A stretch of DNA of 5,668 nucleotides from an uncultured Methylococcaceae bacterium (GTDB lineage Bacteria > Pseudomonadota > Gammaproteobacteria > Methylococcales > Methylomonadaceae), in contig CAIMDR010000587.1 of the NCBI GenBank assembly GCA_903839795.1, positions 1 to 5,668 of the forward strand. Reading direction: 5' to 3'. The position numbers and the translations under genes are program-made. This document shows, in pieces, positions 5,521 through 5,668 of the stretch; position 1 is the stretch's first letter, and every line of letters starts with the position of its first letter. The notes beneath the pieces were generated by a model that saw only the letters and a program-made list of their open reading frames with translations, searched no databases and had not been told where the DNA came from.

Positions 5521-5668
5521 TGCGTCCATGCAGCGCACGACACATCATTTTATCAGTATGCTTTTTCGTACTGATGGACTCAACCAGACTTAGGCTTTCT
5601 TAGAGCCTACGATATTTAGGTCATGACACCTTGGGGTGCTTCACCAGCTCCAAGCTCTGTCGTTAGTC
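5521..5668. other. Hairpin-rich non-coding sequence at window end
   Basis: No frame on either strand encodes a recognisable protein, and no HigA is found. Hairpins follow one another. The first is ATCAGTATG/CGTACTGAT (5552-5560 with 5567-5575, one G-T pair, loop CTTTTT). The second is TAGGCT/AGCCTA (5591-5596 with 5604-5609). The third is CACC/GGTG (5627-5630 with 5635-5638), which competes with GGTG/CACC (5635-5638 with 5642-5645). The region may be the end of a mobile element or a structured RNA continuing beyond the window. Identity is unknown. Confidence 0.4.

Overview
The window looks like an accessory, defence-type stretch of a gammaproteobacterial chromosome. Protein similarities (Dcm/M.EcoRII, HigB, FitB, UPF0175/DUF3368) and the dispersed palindromic repeats suggest this. 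A methanotroph-like (Methylococcales) or sulfur-oxidiser background is possible, but that is an impression and was not tested. Every gene lies on the + strand.

Region 1 (1-1403) holds two consecutive type II toxin-antitoxin pairs. The first is the 3' end of an antitoxin overlapping a FitB/VapC-like PIN toxin. The second is a UPF0175 antitoxin followed by a DUF3368 PIN-like toxin. Both toxins carry one single-base frameshift, while the UPF0175 antitoxin is intact. A palindromic dispersed repeat (645-711) lies between the pairs.

Region 2 (1404-4784) is a restriction-modification locus. A Dcm/M.EcoRII-type cytosine-5 methyltransferase with its own N-terminal helix-turn-helix comes first, and a 35-bp imperfect palindrome just upstream is a candidate autoregulatory operator. 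It overlaps an HNH endonuclease gene, followed by a small uncharacterised gene. Next comes a remnant of an EcoRII-type restriction endonuclease. This remnant lacks the N-terminal effector domain, has a one-base frameshift, and has glycine where the catalytic aspartate (D299 of EcoRII) should be. Base composition drops sharply at about 2760, inside the methyltransferase gene, and rises again in the EcoRII remnant. This suggests that a low-GC cassette (methyltransferase 3' end, HNH nuclease, small gene) was recombined into an older M.EcoRII/R.EcoRII-like pair, displacing the original nuclease.

Region 3 (4785-5668) holds non-coding palindromic repeats, then a HigB-family RelE-like mRNA interferase. 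Its promoter carries a 7-bp inverted-repeat operator between the -35 and -10 boxes and predicts a leaderless transcript. No HigA antitoxin follows. Instead the window ends in about 170 bases of non-coding, hairpin-rich sequence that may be the edge of a mobile element or structured RNA.

The overall theme is decay of toxic nucleases (two PIN toxins and EcoRII) beside intact protective partners (antitoxin and methyltransferase), with one newer nuclease (HNH) apparently intact.
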